The notes: generated by a model not told the origin, from the letters alone. DNA of 64,000 nt from Aricia agestis (GCF_905147365.1 NC_056408.1:8804001-8868000); one strand, 5' to 3'; shown: positions 13,763 through 26,136, counted from the first letter of the stretch. Translations and numbers: made by a program.

Positions 13763-14384
13763 TTTTTTTATATTATGTGATCGAAGATTCTGATGAATAA
13801 AACCTCGTTAAAACTTCTCAGGATAGTAAATGTTAATGATAGGTAATGGTAAAATTGAAACCGAAAAGTAAAAACTCTACTTTTATAAAAAGTAGAGTAC
13901 CGGTCATAATAATATTATACATCTGACGAACAGAATTACTGTGTGGAGAAATATTTTAAGACAGTTCACATTAGTGACTATATCACTCATAGCTGCCATG
14001 CAGCAGAGAAATGCATATTAAGCACTCGGGTTTAAGAAAATATTATGTTAATGGAACTTAGAAAGTGAGCGCAGAACGTTTACGCGAGCGTCGAGCGGCG
14101 GGAACGACAAAATGACTGCAAACGACGCAGCCGTCGGCGATCTCATCACCGACCTGAGCTTAAATACGGCATAATACACTTTGAAGGATGATCCGTGATG
14201 AGCGGTATGAGATAGGCGGCTAGAGGATGACTTACAATTAGGTATTAATTTGCTGTGAAGCTCGGCCGCAGCTTTGCAATACAGCAGTAAAAACATTTAA
14301 GACTATTACTGAGTACTTTACAAACCATTCTGGTTGTAAACAGCTGTTAGCTTGTAACTGAACCTGAAAATTTATTGGGTATCG
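13763..14384. other. Non-coding DNA
   Basis: Mostly unique. An 11-bp hairpin (ACTCTACTTTT and its complement around a 3-nt loop) lies at 13874-13898. An 82-codon minus frame at 14048-14296 has no recognisable features. Confidence 0.5.
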
Positions 14385-14615
14385 GGGCATCGGGTTCTCC
14401 CGCGGGTGTGCGCGATGCGGCGATACGGGACACCGCTCATTCCCAACATAAATTCGGTGCGCGAATCGGGGATATTATTATTCAATCGTACGATCGAAGT
14501 TCGCTCGGGGGCCATAAGTCACGGCGACGAGCGCCGGCGGGGTCCGCGGGCCCACAGCGGTGGCGCACGAGCGCGATGCCATCGCGACCGCTAGCCGCCT
14601 GCGAAGGTCCACAAC
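14385..14615. other. GC- and CpG-rich island
   Basis: This is the most GC-rich patch of its size outside transposons here, with words such as GCGCCGGCGGGGTCCGCGGG in an otherwise AT-rich region. A 94-codon plus-strand frame crosses it (14375-14659), but the peptide is low in hydrophobic structure and matches nothing I know. High GC by itself lengthens chance frames. It could be a promoter-proximal element, a non-coding exon or a conserved enhancer. Confidence 0.4.
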
Positions 14616-17452
14616 GTTACTTTATAGATTCCCTGCGACTTCCGCTGATGGTACTTTAATTTTATATGCCGATGCTATTTCAGCGACCTTTTACAGTTGG
14701 AGTACTTGCTGCAACATTGTAACTGTATGTGTTACGTAACCACAATTTATTTGAATTTGTAATAGCGATCATCTCATTTTAACTAGAAGTTGACCAAAAT
14801 TATACCTTAAACTGAATACAAATTAATTCATAAAAGACCCACCGCTTTTCTAATCAACCATATTCATGATTATTTGTACAATCAAAGTGGGTTTAATGAT
14901 GTTCAGAACGAGTAACTATGATTTATATGTTGGAGCGAAGGGCCTAACGTGTGCAGTCGCCCGGGAAGTAGCCCGCTCATAAGTTAATACGATACCGATT
15001 GCCCCGTCATCGAATACTAAATTAACAAACTACAAGTTATTACGCGTATCTCATATAAGATCTGCCATATCTCTAAATTCTATATTAGAATACGGGAACT
15101 ACGCATATATTATCAGTAACTTTATGTATACGAATTACGAATTAAAAACCCAGCGCTATAATTATAAGTTATCATCACGCGAAATATGTCTTAAATCAGA
15201 AATTTTATAATATTGTGCTCATATTGATCGTAATTTGTAAAGTACCGTTAAGGTAAACGCAAAAATAGATATCCGAAATTTAATTAAGCATATAGAATTC
15301 ACATCAGATCCAATCAAATCGATATTTAATTAACATGGAATTTATGTAGCGATTTTGGTCATAACATCTTATTATACGTCGAAATACAGGTAACTGCTTT
15401 ACAACTTGTCAAACTTAACAGGTCCGCAGCGAACACGATTTTAAGCGCTTTGTCTGGCACAAAACAGTTGTTTTCACATCATCATTCACTTTACATCTTT
15501 ATATAACCATTATTTGAAGCCATTTGTGGCATTATTTCAGAATTTATACACGCGCACTGCTAACAAGCTGGCAATTCGGATGATAATGGAGTTTATCACT
15601 AAACCACGGCAACGTGAAATTGTTATGTGTCGTAAATTGCTACCTAGCACGTCGTACATTTATTATCATTAATAACTATTATAGCCTGAGAAAATTGTAA
15701 TGGGGATTTACTCGACTTTAAAAGGCAAAACAAAATTTGCGTTGATTTAACACCCACGGCTACGATTTTAGGCTTTATGGTTTTCAGAGCTACTATCTTA
15801 TTTTTACAAAAAGAACATTTTGATTCAAGTAAAAGTAAATTACCAAATTTCGACCAGTTTGACCCATTATTACGACACTTTTGTTGTGTTTCATTAATTT
15901 TTTAACGAACACTTATTTAGAATACGGCATTAAATACACCTAGCAAAGATATTATGGCGTCTGCATTTCTAAGAATAAACACTGCTAATGTTATTCCGCC
16001 GAACCATTTAAAAAAATAAACAAAAAACGCAAAAGTAAAAGCCATTCCTGCTAATTCTTTCTCACATAGTTTAAAAAGTCCAAGTCACAAAACGTAATTA
16101 ACACCGAGAAAATAAAAGCAAGTACAGTCACGTACACGGACACTCTACATGTGATAAATCTTTAGGAAAACTCAACCTGACACCATCCGGTTGTGAGTGT
16201 ACTAGGATATTAAATCGCATCTAATGCTTGTTCTAGAAATATATTTTTACTTTTGTTTATTCACTTCGTATGTGACTTTGATGAATCAGCTTGTAAAAGG
16301 GAAACCCGAAGTATATATTTCAAGTGAATATTTCAAAGTTGTATGCTCTACTCAAAAATAATTTTACATCGAAGGCAATTCAAAGCAAATAAGAATGAAA
16401 AACATGCAACGAACCTTAACCGTTTTCATTTATTAACAAAGTAAGTCTTTATGGTTCAAGTCTTTCAAATTTATTTTACAAGAGTAATCGCGCGGAAAAC
16501 TCACAACACATTAAAATTGAAAATTTTTTGTTTTGCATGTGATTTCCTAAGATAGTATAAGTTGTTACTGACTCAATATAATATATTATGTACAAGATTA
16601 TAGTTTGTATTTTTCTGTTAATAAGTCATAATTACGACATTTAAGAAGGAGATTAGAATCTATTTGCCTGCGACAGCGTCAACAAGTTCGATTAGGATTA
16701 AAGCTAGTTTCCACAGACATCTTAATCCTAAAATCCTCATCATCGCCATAGCAAATACACTGACAATTTTTATTAAAAAAGAAAAAAGTGCCGATTGACA
16801 TGCAAATTCATTTACATAAATTTTAAACAGCTAGTATTGCAAAATACAAAAGGTATGCTATCTTCATCTGCATAAATGGAAAAGAATTGATGACATTTTA
16901 TCAAGGAATTAGCAATAAGCCAATACTGGCGCTACAGTGCCTAGAGAGTTCCTTCAACGTGCACAATGCTTCATAGTCCATACAAATAGCTGACGAAGAC
17001 TTTATCTAGTATCACAGTACTTTATTACCCTCGTATCTATATTCTATGGGATAGCACAGTGTAGAAACAGTGTCGTAACACAGACGTCAAGTCGTGTAAC
17101 ACTAATGTTTTGTGACTACTTAGCACTTAGTAAGTACCCGTTAGCTCGGCCCAATATCTCAGCAATCAAAATTACTCACCTGTCAAAATAGATTTGTTTT
17201 TATTTTGTAGTACACGGGCCCTTGGAATGTTCACTCCAACGGTGATGCGAGATTTTGTAATTCAACCTGCTCGACAGTATAATTAGCTGATTGTTCAATT
17301 ATTAAAGGCATCAATGCTGGAGACAGAGGTTCTGAATTTTTAATTGTCAGAAAATTCAGTACGGGGTTTTAAATTGTTAATGCAATATGCGTTTTGATTA
17401 TTCAAAATTTCGAAGACAGTCCTTTGATGTTTGTTTGCTGCTAATGTAATGC
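14616..17452. other. Non-coding DNA, nothing recognised
   Basis: AT-rich sequence with many TAAT/ATTA words and scattered short palindromes. No transposon termini, tRNA-like boxes or exon-like patches were found. Confidence 0.5.
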
Positions 17453-17454
17453 TA

Positions 17455-17735
17455 AGTACTCACATACGGTTTTGTCCGATAGTTTTACTCGAAATCGAGC
17501 AAAAACCACCGTGTGGACTGCAAAACACAGCTCGAAGGCTCGCATCGAGCCAGTTTGAAGGCTCGCATCGAACCGGCTTGACAAATTTTTTGACACTAGT
17601 TTTTATTATTCGTAGCTAATTTCCTTCGAACAGGAGTAAAAGTATCGAGCAATGCTGAATGTGTGGACGAAAGCCCGAGCCATGATTTTTACTCTACGTG
17701 ATTGCTCGATCAAGCAAAACCGTATGTGAGTACTT
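17455..17735. mobile_element. MITE with AGTACTCACATACGG ends, TA duplication
   Basis: Inverted termini of about 20 bp (AGTACTCACATACGGTTTTG and its complement) are flanked by TA on both sides, as expected for Tc1/mariner-type insertion. The interior holds a 22-bp direct repeat (GAAGGCTCGCATCGA at about 17534 and 17556) and repeated CTCGA/TCGAGC words. It has no transposase coding, so it is non-autonomous. Confidence 0.75.
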
Positions 17736-17737
17736 AC

Positions 17738-18401
17738 ACTTATATTGGCTCAAGTAGCAACCAACTTCTAACTGTTTTATAAAAATTCAAATGCTACCAG
17801 ACAAAGATCGATCCTGCAAAGGTCAGTGGTTTACATCCGCGGCGGATGATATTTGCGAGAGCCAGTAACCGTTTAACGATAGGCGAGTAACCTCAGCTAA
17901 TTCTGACTAATCCAAACGGCACTTCGGTATCAATTTTATAGCTTGACCTTTACTTTGGACCCTATCATTATCAGTAATATACCCGAGGCGCAATCGGGAA
18001 AATCAATACGAAACACACATTATCGCCTCGATTAGGTAATTATTTCGATTCGGCTGTTTTGGCAATTGACCGGCAATATAGTTTGCGAATGCCCCTTCAT
18101 GGTATTTCACGAGGTTCACGGCCAACGTGGACGTGATCGGCTGTGTGAATATATTTTTTCATTTACGTCTACGGCAGGATGTATATGAACTTAGGCTACA
18201 CTAATTTCGGTATCGATGGAAGGTTAGATTAAAACCAAGTCGGCTACGCACACGACAGTAATGTATTAAGTTTCCAAGGCTGTGCGTAATACACAAGGAC
18301 ATTTCTTAACTTCTTATAATAATAATAATCAATAATAATAATAATCAGTGGTGTCAAGACAGGACACAACTCGCGTGAGACCGACTCTTCACATGCCCAT
18401 C
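17738..18401. other. Non-coding DNA with a TAA microsatellite
   Basis: Unique, moderately complex sequence. A (TAA)n-type microsatellite broken by two TC steps lies at about 18315-18348. No gene is supported. Confidence 0.55.
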
Positions 18402-18742
18402 TTTTTTTTTAAATGAAATAAGGGGGCAAACGAGCAAACGGGTCACCTGATGGAAAGCAACTTCTGTCGCCCATGGACACTCGCAGCATCAGAAGAGCTG
18501 CAAGTGCGTTGCCGGCCTTTTAAGAGGGAATAGGGTAATAGGGGAGGGTAGGGAAGGGAAGGAAAGGGAATAGTTGAGGGTAGGGAAGGGAATAGGGTAG
18601 GGGTTAGGGGATTGGGCCTCCGGTAAACTCACTCACTCGGCGAAACACAGCGCAAGCGCTGTTTCACGCCGGTTTTCTGTGAGAACGTGGTATTTATCCG
18701 GTCGAGCCGGCCCATTCGTGCCGAAGCATGGCTCTCCCACGT
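18402..18742 (-). mobile_element. SINE-like retroposon, copy 1 (longest)
   Basis: Read on the minus strand it starts ACGTGGGAGAGCCATGC, passes CGGCGTGAAACAGCGCTTG and a long CCCTA/CCCTT tract, and ends GTTTGCCCCCTTATTTCATT plus poly(A). No frame is open through it. The pyrimidine tract is longer here than in the copies at 48296 and 53677. Its purine strand (about 18525-18620) is packed with GGG runs. The family is common in Lepidoptera, but I do not assign a formal name. Confidence 0.8.
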
Positions 18743-19580
18743 ATGACCCTTTATATATATATACCCTTTATACCTTAACTACAAAGCTAGGACAACTCTA
18801 TCAACTACAACATTAACCTAGGTTTGTTACACAAATGCGACAATATCGATTACGGCAAAGCGATTACAACGCACCGAGCAACAAGGTGTAAAAACGGCAA
18901 TTGAGAATGTCGTGCGTTAAACGGAGCTTGACCGGCCGGCAACAGCGACTTACGCTATACCAGTGTTTTTCAATCTGTGCGTCGCGACCCTCCGGTGGGT
19001 CCCGAAGCTCCTGTAGCCGAGTCTCGACCTCTGGTGACCCCCCACCATTATTTCAGTAAAAAATCAATAAACCTCTCAACCCCCATAAGGAAATCGGCGA
19101 CCGCGAGAACAATAGATTTCCGAGAATCCGTGATCGAAGGAAAGATTGATAAATTAAGTAGGAGAATTTTAACAGAAGGATAAACATAAATACGTGGGGG
19201 GGGGGGGGTCCCATCATAAAAAAGTTTGAAACACACTGCGCTACACGACCGAATAGTAAATCAGTTACGCCACAGCACTAAAATAGGCGGTGAAGCTAAC
19301 GCGGGTTAGGCGCCGTTGAGCACGGAGCCAGGAGGGATGACTTCCATGAACCCGACGCGACGGTGTGAAATACGAGCACCCCGTGCCGACCGGCGGAAGC
19401 GCATAGAGATCTCAATACTGTGTACCACGGTTACATATTTGTGTATATACTGGTCAATACAGTGTACCTTTACAGTGTATGATCAACGTGTCTGTGCACA
19501 GAAAGTTTATATCATCCATAAATAGTACATGGAAGACTGCGTTTTGCACCGTGATTTTGTAATAAAAGTAGCTATAAAAC
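18743..19580. other. Non-coding DNA
   Basis: Mixed composition. A run of about 13 G residues lies near 19196-19208. Frames of 62-69 codons at 18977-19525 look like chance. Nothing else was identified. Confidence 0.5.
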
Positions 19581-19582
19581 TA

Positions 19583-19738
19583 AGCGTGGGTTGCGCCAAC
19601 TTACTTTATCTATAACTTTTACTTTAATAAAATGTCCAATGAACGGTCAAATCTCTAGTAATACTTTAAAAGTTAATAATAGACGCCATATTTGACGATA
19701 ACCTTAACTATAACAAAGTCTCTGGTGCAACCCGCCCT
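19583..19738. mobile_element. MITE with GGGTTGC(A/G)CCA ends, intact copy
   Basis: The termini AGCGTGGGTTGCGCCA and TGGTGCAACCCGCCCT are inverted, with TA on both sides. It is 156 bp and non-coding. The right-hand half of the element at 47985-48655 aligns with this copy read backwards, which makes this one the uninterrupted reference for the insertions there. Confidence 0.75.
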
Positions 19739-19740
19739 TA

Positions 19741-20473
19741 AACATTGTAAGAGAAAATAAACCAAGGTCTCTACAACTTCAGTGGTCGCAAAAACAAAAT
19801 CATATTTTCTTCTCCAAAATCACTTACTCCTAAAATTAGGTTAGGTACGACCAATAATTCAATAAAAAAAAACCTTAACATAAATTAAAATTTACTACAC
19901 AAGTTGGTTCGCAAATTGGCATGAAAGTTCTAAAACGAATGGCGAGAAACATTCTAATGCCAGAACTCTACTTGAAACACATTTATTAAAACAATCTTGT
20001 AAGCATTTCCTTTATTAGCGCTAGCTGAGATTTAAACATAAATTAACCGTGCAATACTTGCTAAACATATTACTGGAAGTTGCTATACTGAACATTAGGT
20101 GCGAATGCGGTGGTATTTCATAATGATTTTCCAACTCGTGTTTGTATTAATAGTGTATAATTATCATCATAAACTTTACGTGTGGAAGCTCGTAGCGATA
20201 AAGTTATAGCACATCATGAAGTCAATAATTAGTCGAAATTGATAACGATTATTGGCAATAATATATCAATACAATCACTCTTATATTTAAGATCAGGATC
20301 ACATGAGAAGTTATGTAAATTAAACATTCCTAGATACTATTTGCTACTTTTTAAGTCACGCACGAGTTGGTATCAAGATGCTAAGTAAAATGTATACACA
20401 GAAGAAACCAAAAATTACCGAATAACAATACATCTTAAATGGATCCTTGAAGTAAAAGTATCTTAACTTGACT
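19741..20473. other. Non-coding DNA, nothing recognised
   Basis: AT-rich unique sequence. No repeats or exon-like patches were supported. Confidence 0.5.
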
Positions 20474-20696
20474 TCAATATATATATATATAAAAGTCAAA
20501 GGTGACTGACTGACTGATTGACATAGTGATCTGTCAACGCACAGCCCAAACCACTGGACGGATCGGGCTGAAATTTGGCAGGCATCCGCTAAGAAAGGAT
20601 TTTGATAAATTCCAACCCCAAGGGGTTCAAATAGGGGATGAAAGTTTGTATATAATAATACTTCTTAACGCGAGCGAAGCCGCGGGCAAAAGCTCG
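20474..20696 (+). mobile_element. Short Helitron (plus)
   Basis: It begins TCAATATATATATATATAAAA after a T-rich flank, then GACTGACTGACTGATTGACA, CTGAAATTTGGCAGGCAT and AACCCCAAGGGGTTC-like words typical of lepidopteran Helitrons. It ends GCGAAGCCGCGGGCAAAAGCT followed by CG, a one-base change from CTAG. It is non-coding. Confidence 0.75.
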
Positions 20697-21240
20697 TTTT
20701 CTATAAAGTGTCTCATGTCTTCGAATGAAGCCAAGAAAATGTAATGGTACACGAGAAAATTTTATTTCCTCATGATCATTATTCCCGGCACCTGCGTGTC
20801 ACAATGACGCCGTGTCGGTGGCTAATGAAGCTCTCTCTTCACACGGAGTAAAAACTAAATCGATAATTCTTTATCAATACAAAAGGTCATGAGATACTGC
20901 CGCGTCCGATACCTTCTGACGGATAATTGATGTTAAAGTGGATTGTTTGCATTCCCGATAGATATACCGTCATGAAATATTCATTGGATCGACGCATTTG
21001 TGGTCATTTAAAATTAACACAAGATCAAGCCATCCTTGGGAAAAGTTTAGACACGTCTATTTTTGTAAGTTCACACTGCATTTTCTACAGTTATTGTATC
21101 CAAATGGTTCGTTTATTGATTGCATATAAATGCTGGTAATGGAAAATTTACTTGAATATATTGTAAATGAGTTTACTATAATTTATTTGGAATGCCGCTA
21201 AGGCTCAATTCAGACGGCAACGCGACGCGTAGATGCATTT
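20697..21240. other. Non-coding DNA with a MITE remnant
   Basis: Mostly unique. The last 45 bases (AAGGCTCAATTCAGACGGCA...) resemble one end of a lepidopteran MITE family, but no partner end is present. Confidence 0.4.
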
Positions 21241-21280
21241 TTAACCCCCGACAAAAAAGAGGGGTGTTATAAGTTTGACG

Positions 21281-21311
<31 letters not shown>

Positions 21312-21417
21312 GTGTGTATCTGTCCGTGGCATCGTAGCATCCAAACGGGTGGACCGATTTTGATCTAGTTTTTTTTGTTTGAAAGCTGACACGATCGAGA
21401 GTGTTCTTAGCTATAAT
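21241..21417 (+). mobile_element. AACCCCCGACAAAAAAGAGG repeat (non-autonomous)
   Basis: It contains a small hairpin (CCCC...GGGG), GTTATAAGTTTGACGTG, a (GTCT)n run, GTGGCATCGTAGCATCCAAA and ACCGATTTTGATCTAGTTTT. This string is widespread in moth and butterfly genomes. It is probably a Helitron-derived fragment. Exact ends cannot be set from one copy. Confidence 0.6.
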
Positions 21418-21577
21418 TCATCATCATCAGCCTCCTCAGTGCTGGACAATCCGGGTTTATCTGGTTCATGAAAGGCCGTTAGCAACTTGTAGTCGTGTGA
21501 TGGGTTTTATATTTCATTCTAGTTCGTGACATTTGTGAATATACAATATAAGTATACACATAATAATAGAAAGTTGA

Positions 21578-21810
21578 CCTGGTGCTGCAGCATCACCTGG
21601 TAATCAATAGGATATCCAATTCCTTGCCAACTTAGAGCAGAGGTTTCGTATTTGGGCTCATTTTAATTGCGACAACCAGTAAGAAGTAGATAAAGTATAA
21701 ACAGTAAATATTTACATGCTGCTGTTGCAGTATCACCTAGATTTTATAGAAACCGAGCTTCGTATGAACCCAAAGTGGAGGTTTTATGTTTGGGCTCATA
21801 TTAACGGCCT
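21578..21810 (+). repeat. Degenerate direct repeat
   Basis: Two related segments share the words TGCAG(C/T)ATCACCT and GTTT(C/T)GTATTTGGGCTCAT with a spacing of about 140-150 bp. Divergence is high and the unit has no known identity. Confidence 0.35.
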
Positions 21811-21910
21811 CATCGAAAAGGACATTGATAGATGATAATCATGAGAATATGATTCTGTTGATAGGAATGATTCTGCACTATAACCAACACAAGTTTAAAA
21901 AGTATGAAAC

Positions 21911-22000
21911 AAAATTAAATTAAGAAATTTAAAAAAAAACACCGCCAAAACAACTTTTTGTTTTGGCGGGGTTTTTTTTTAATTTCTTAATTTAATTTTA
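21911..22000. repeat. 43-bp-arm hairpin with near-perfect arms
   Basis: The arms run from AAAATTAAATTAAGAAATTT through CACCGCCAAAACAA, with only a few mismatches and a loop of about 4 nt. No flanking duplication is clear. It could be a snap-back MITE or a template-switch product. Confidence 0.8.
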
Positions 22001-23012
22001 TTAAATTTGTACTGAATTGACCCTTAGCAGCAATCTAAATAAATTATAGTAAACTCATTTAAAATGTATTGGAGTTACATTACCAACATTGTATATGCCA
22101 TAAACTTATAATGCATAGACCAACAAAGAGTGCGAGAGAGAAGAAAATCCTTTATGGAATTATAACAAGATGAAAAGAGAGAGGTAGTATAATGTGAACT
22201 GTGACTACTTTTATTTGACAGGTCGTCAAAACTCGGCCACCGTTTTTATGCCCTTTCGGTATTTGCAATTTATTATTTAAACCGTTTGTTATTTTCAACA
22301 GATACTATTATATATAACAATAATAACTTATTCCGTGAGCGATTGCAGTGTAAATCATAGGAATAATCCTGAAAAATATACATTTCACAGGTAATTAATC
22401 TTCATGTCCCAATTGCTACGATGTGTTTATTTTTGCTAATATTCTGTCTTTAGTTCTCTATTTTAAATAAAATATTGTTAATCCTCCGTTTTACTTCCAT
22501 ATTTTGCGTAACTAAAGGTACTATTGTTCTTAAATTACACAATATTTGAAGAAAAGTTTTTCATCAAAATTATGTACATATACGCTAGTGCTTAAATCAA
22601 ATTAATCGATATGCCTATCGGTATTCAACAATAACATAAAACTAATCTAACAATGAAATGGGAGTGTAAAAGTATTATAATATGTATTTAATTTAAGAAT
22701 AAATAATATACTATGTGTGTTGTTTACTTTCAACATTATATTTGCATTTTTATTAATGTAAGGGCTGATTTGTCAGATAGCTTTTACCTGAGTAATAAAT
22801 AAGTAACTTTATAATGTTTATATTATTTACCCTTATAAGAACCTCATGTCATAACATATCCAATGATTGAAAAATTACCCCAAACCAAAATGTGTACCTA
22901 CTTTTCAATCGTCACCTTTGTTCTGCCAAATAAAATTTATATATGATAACTAATTTGAAATACAAAATCTGTCAACGTTGCATTATTATTTTTTTCTCAT
23001 AGAAACTCATAA
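22001..23012. other. Non-coding DNA, nothing recognised
   Basis: AT-rich sequence without recognisable termini, exons or RNA genes. Confidence 0.5.
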
Positions 23013-23166
23013 TGCGCTTATTCGATTTCACTAAATTTAGAAGTTCTAGCTAAGATCCTAAATAGAAGACTAATTAGAAGCTTCTTATTCCACTTGTCCT
23101 AATTTAGTAACTAAATCATTTAAATCAGTTGTGATCACGCGGCGATTTTGGCCAGACGTCTTCTTA

Positions 23167-23358
23167 ATGGCTCCAGTTCTGTCAAAGCAACAAAAAATTA
23201 GTCTTCTCATAGGCTTAGCTGTTGGCTCAATGAAAATCAAAATAAATAAAAGGCGAAAAAGATGGTTGACAGAATTTTTTCTCCACGAAAAATTATGAAT
23301 TATGAACTTTCTGAACTACTTGGAACCGGCAGACTTTAGAAATTACCTACGAATGCTA
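23167..23358 (+). pseudogene. PIF/Harbinger transposase, N-terminal fragment
   Basis: An ATG at 23167 opens 43 codons to a TGA at 23296. The same frame then continues for 20 codons to a TAA at 23359. The translation contains the basic-aromatic motif NKRRKRWLTEFF and, after the first stop, EPADFRNYLRM. Together they match the conserved opening of HARBI1-type transposases, where an RRWW-like motif is followed by a D..F.N(Y/F)LRM box. The DDE catalytic core is missing, so no active enzyme could be made. It lies inside the inverted arms of the 23013-23975 element, which explains its origin. Identity rests on motif memory and spacing. Confidence 0.6.
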
Positions 23359-23473
23359 TAATCTAGATCCTAGAGATTGATAAGCAGTTGCTGTCAAAAT
23401 GTAACAAAAAAAAATACAATAATATACATATTTCTATCTTATTGCCATGTTTTTATTTTATTTTATTATGTTA

Positions 23474-23604
23474 AGGGCCTGTTTTACCACTTCCTGATAA
23501 GTGCCGGACATTCTATCCACAACTTAACTTGACAGCTGATAAAGTATGGAGAATCTGTCAAAAAAGTTGTGGATAGCCTATCAGGAAGTAGTAAAACAGG
23601 CCCT
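23474..23604. mobile_element. MITE with GGGCCTGTTTTAC ends
   Basis: Inverted ends (AGGGCCTGTTTTACCACTTC and its near complement) continue for over 30 bp with TATCCACAACTT shared further in. The flanks are TTAA on the left and TTAG on the right, suggesting a TTA or decayed TTAA duplication. It is 131 bp, non-coding, and nested in the Harbinger-like element. Confidence 0.8.
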
Positions 23605-23975
23605 TAGTGTGTTCAATTTTTTTTAGATTTTATTATGTATTTTACTTAAAATAAATATAATTTAAGTATATTATTTTTATTGATTATACGATTATCACCT
23701 TATCAAGGCAATACGTATCCCTTTTTTCATAAAAAAGCGTAGATAATGATTAATAGGTTATTTTTTGTTGTATTTAATACAGATTTAGCAGTTCCCACTA
23801 CAGATAAAAGGTTGAAACCATCTGGCAACACTGATTTAGTCAGTTAGAACAGCCACACTACTTAGGATCGTAGCTTTCTAAATGTTATTTCACTTGACTA
23901 AATTTAGTCACTAAATCATTTACAACTTCTAAATTTAGTGAACATATACACAGCGCTTATTCCACATAAGCGCTT

Positions 23976-26136
23976 AACATAACTCGAACGGACTATACTA
24001 TCGATAGTAAAAGATACATCACTAGCACACGCACACATTGACAGATCAAAAATCGTCACGCATTTTCAGGTTGTCAGGTGGTCTATACGACAGTATATAA
24101 ATAAGTCTATGGTATATGCAATCAATAAACGCATCGCGTCTGATTGATCCTCAGACGTTATATACATATAGAGGTAGTTTTTTTCAAGTAAGCAAAACAT
24201 TACAACATAACGCGTCAACCATACGGTGGACATGATATTATAATATTACGCTAAGATTAATGGTTGCTCATCATGAAAAATAGCATACTTCCGTCTCATC
24301 TATTCGTCGATTTCGAGCCTCCATTTTAATCGACAGGTCGGATATGTACGATGTTGCGACACCCATACGTTGCGCACAAACGTGCTCGTACTGAATTCCC
24401 GTTACACCAGAATTAATAACCGCCGTCCAGCGCGCTTCTAAATAGTGAAAAATGATCATAGATTATGAGGCCGCTTATGATCCCGACATCACAATTTGTA
24501 TATTTATAATTATATCCCGCATCACTTGTTTCGGTACACGTTATTACGGTATGCCAACGCGGTAGATTTATGGGACCGCGCTAAACAGTTAACAGTTATC
24601 GATAAATATTTTAATTACTCGAACCGAGCGATTCCATTCCGCCTTATATTTCTAGTCGGCGAACGTGAATCGTTTCGATTTTTTTTTTGACAAAACTTTA
24701 GACCCTGAACGTTAGGATTACGATCGAGAAACGTTGGCAGCTTAATTAAAGACATGGGGGTCTTATTAGATCGAAACAAAAAGGAAAAAAAGATCGAGAG
24801 AAACGAACGTATACGGATCGGTAACGAGAGAAACGAAGCAAGGGAAAGATGTAGCGGGCAGCTGTAAAGACTTCGGGGAGGATAGCGTGAGAAATAATCT
24901 TCAAGACGCTGCCAAAGCGTGCGCACCCAATTCCTAATGCAAATGCGCAGCCGTCCTCATCGCAGCGTCGCGCGCTGCCTCATTTCGTTACCGTCGTTGA
25001 CTATAGAGCTCAATTTCGCATCGATCAAACTTCCCCGGCCCCTGTTACGAGAGTTAATCGGAGGGTAAATGCACGTTTTAGTGTTTTATCGGCGGCATTA
25101 GAGAAGGTCTAGCCGAAGTCGAGCTTTTTATGATGCATCACAACAATAGGGTTTAGTAACGACAATGTAATGCTCGTTATCATTCGCCGAGCTCGTGTGC
25201 TGCGGATTTAGCAGTCGTCGCGCTGTTATTGTTTAGCGTTGCTCATAATTATGTGCAATAATCGTATCTGCGGGGAAATATTTATGAGTCTAATACACGG
25301 TGCTCGAGGATACTGAACTCTACGTGTAGATCGTGTCATCTTTTATTCAAATATTATTATGCAACCTTTAATAAGTAAACAACCTTCGGTAAGTTAAATT
25401 ACGGATTTTGAGACAATTTTCATTACATAAAGCAGACTGCTATTGACTAGTAAATTAATTGATGTAAGTACCGTCTAGTAATTTTTTTAAACAATCCTTA
25501 AGCGTGCCAACCGTCAGTCGATTGGACACATCAAAAACAACGCCAACAATTTAGCGAGTTCGTGCGCTGGCCCGTTACAACTAAGACGTACAATTAAAAA
25601 GGTGTGCAGTGCAGATTGAATTCGACTGACGCGTTTATATCGGAATTACGAGCGTTTAATTGCGGTGAAAGAACGCGCTCTGTGACGGCGCGGCGCAGGC
25701 GACGCCGACAATGCGCCGTCATGCCTCGTCCTCTACCCGATCACGACCGCGACATTGGAAATCAATAAATGATTTAGCCACCGCGCCGCGTGCGAACCTG
25801 ATTAGACACGATAGCCTCATCTCCGCCGAAATCTAGCGGGGGTCGCAGTGCAATGGGTTATCTTGTATCACCCGATATCGCTAAATGTTAGCGTTTCTAC
25901 GGATTGTAGCGGCGTTTCTTGATTTTACATTCCTAATGCCTGGTTTACACGTTTATGTATCTATTTTATCGCTAACATCGTTATAGGGTGTTAACAACAC
26001 GTATAAATTGAGTTAAATATTCTTTACTACGCTCGCAAAAGTTCTTTTTGATAATACAAAATATATAAGCTTTGGCATTTAGTAAAGCTTCAATAATTAT
26101 AATATTACCAAGACTCTTCAAGAAATAACATTTTGT
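23976..26136. other. Unique, GC-variable DNA; possible regulatory region
   Basis: No transposon was recognised. Bases 24640-25260 and 25600-25960 are compositionally complex and richer in CpG than the surroundings. They include ATGCAAAT, TTTATGATGCATCA and homeodomain-type ATAATTATG words, with GAGA-rich runs at about 24780-24860. This mixture is what conserved enhancers often look like, but conservation cannot be seen from one sequence. ORFs up to 103 codons here are not convincing. Confidence 0.35.

Larger units (their letters stand above)
23013..23975 (+). mobile_element. Deleted PIF/Harbinger-like element
   Basis: Inverted outer segments share TTCACTAAATTTAGAAGTT (left about 23033, right about 23925 on the other strand), with GCGCTTAT words outside them. 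Internal TAGT(A/C)ACTAAATCATTTA words recur at both ends. The interior keeps a recognisable N-terminal transposase fragment (23167-23358) and then loses the rest, so this is a non-autonomous deletion derivative. A separate MITE is nested at 23474-23604. The outer limits are approximate because the terminal bases are diverged, and I see no certain target duplication. Confidence 0.5.

Noticed and set aside
14375..14659. 94-codon plus-strand frame
   Set aside because: Lies in a CpG-rich island where stop codons are rare. The peptide has no recognisable features.
18550..18620. Telomere-like GGGTTAGGGG words
   Set aside because: They are part of the SINE's variable tract, not an array of the insect TTAGG repeat.
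24615..24926. 103-codon minus-strand frame
   Set aside because: Low-complexity serine/leucine/phenylalanine-rich translation of a purine-rich tract. Not protein-like.
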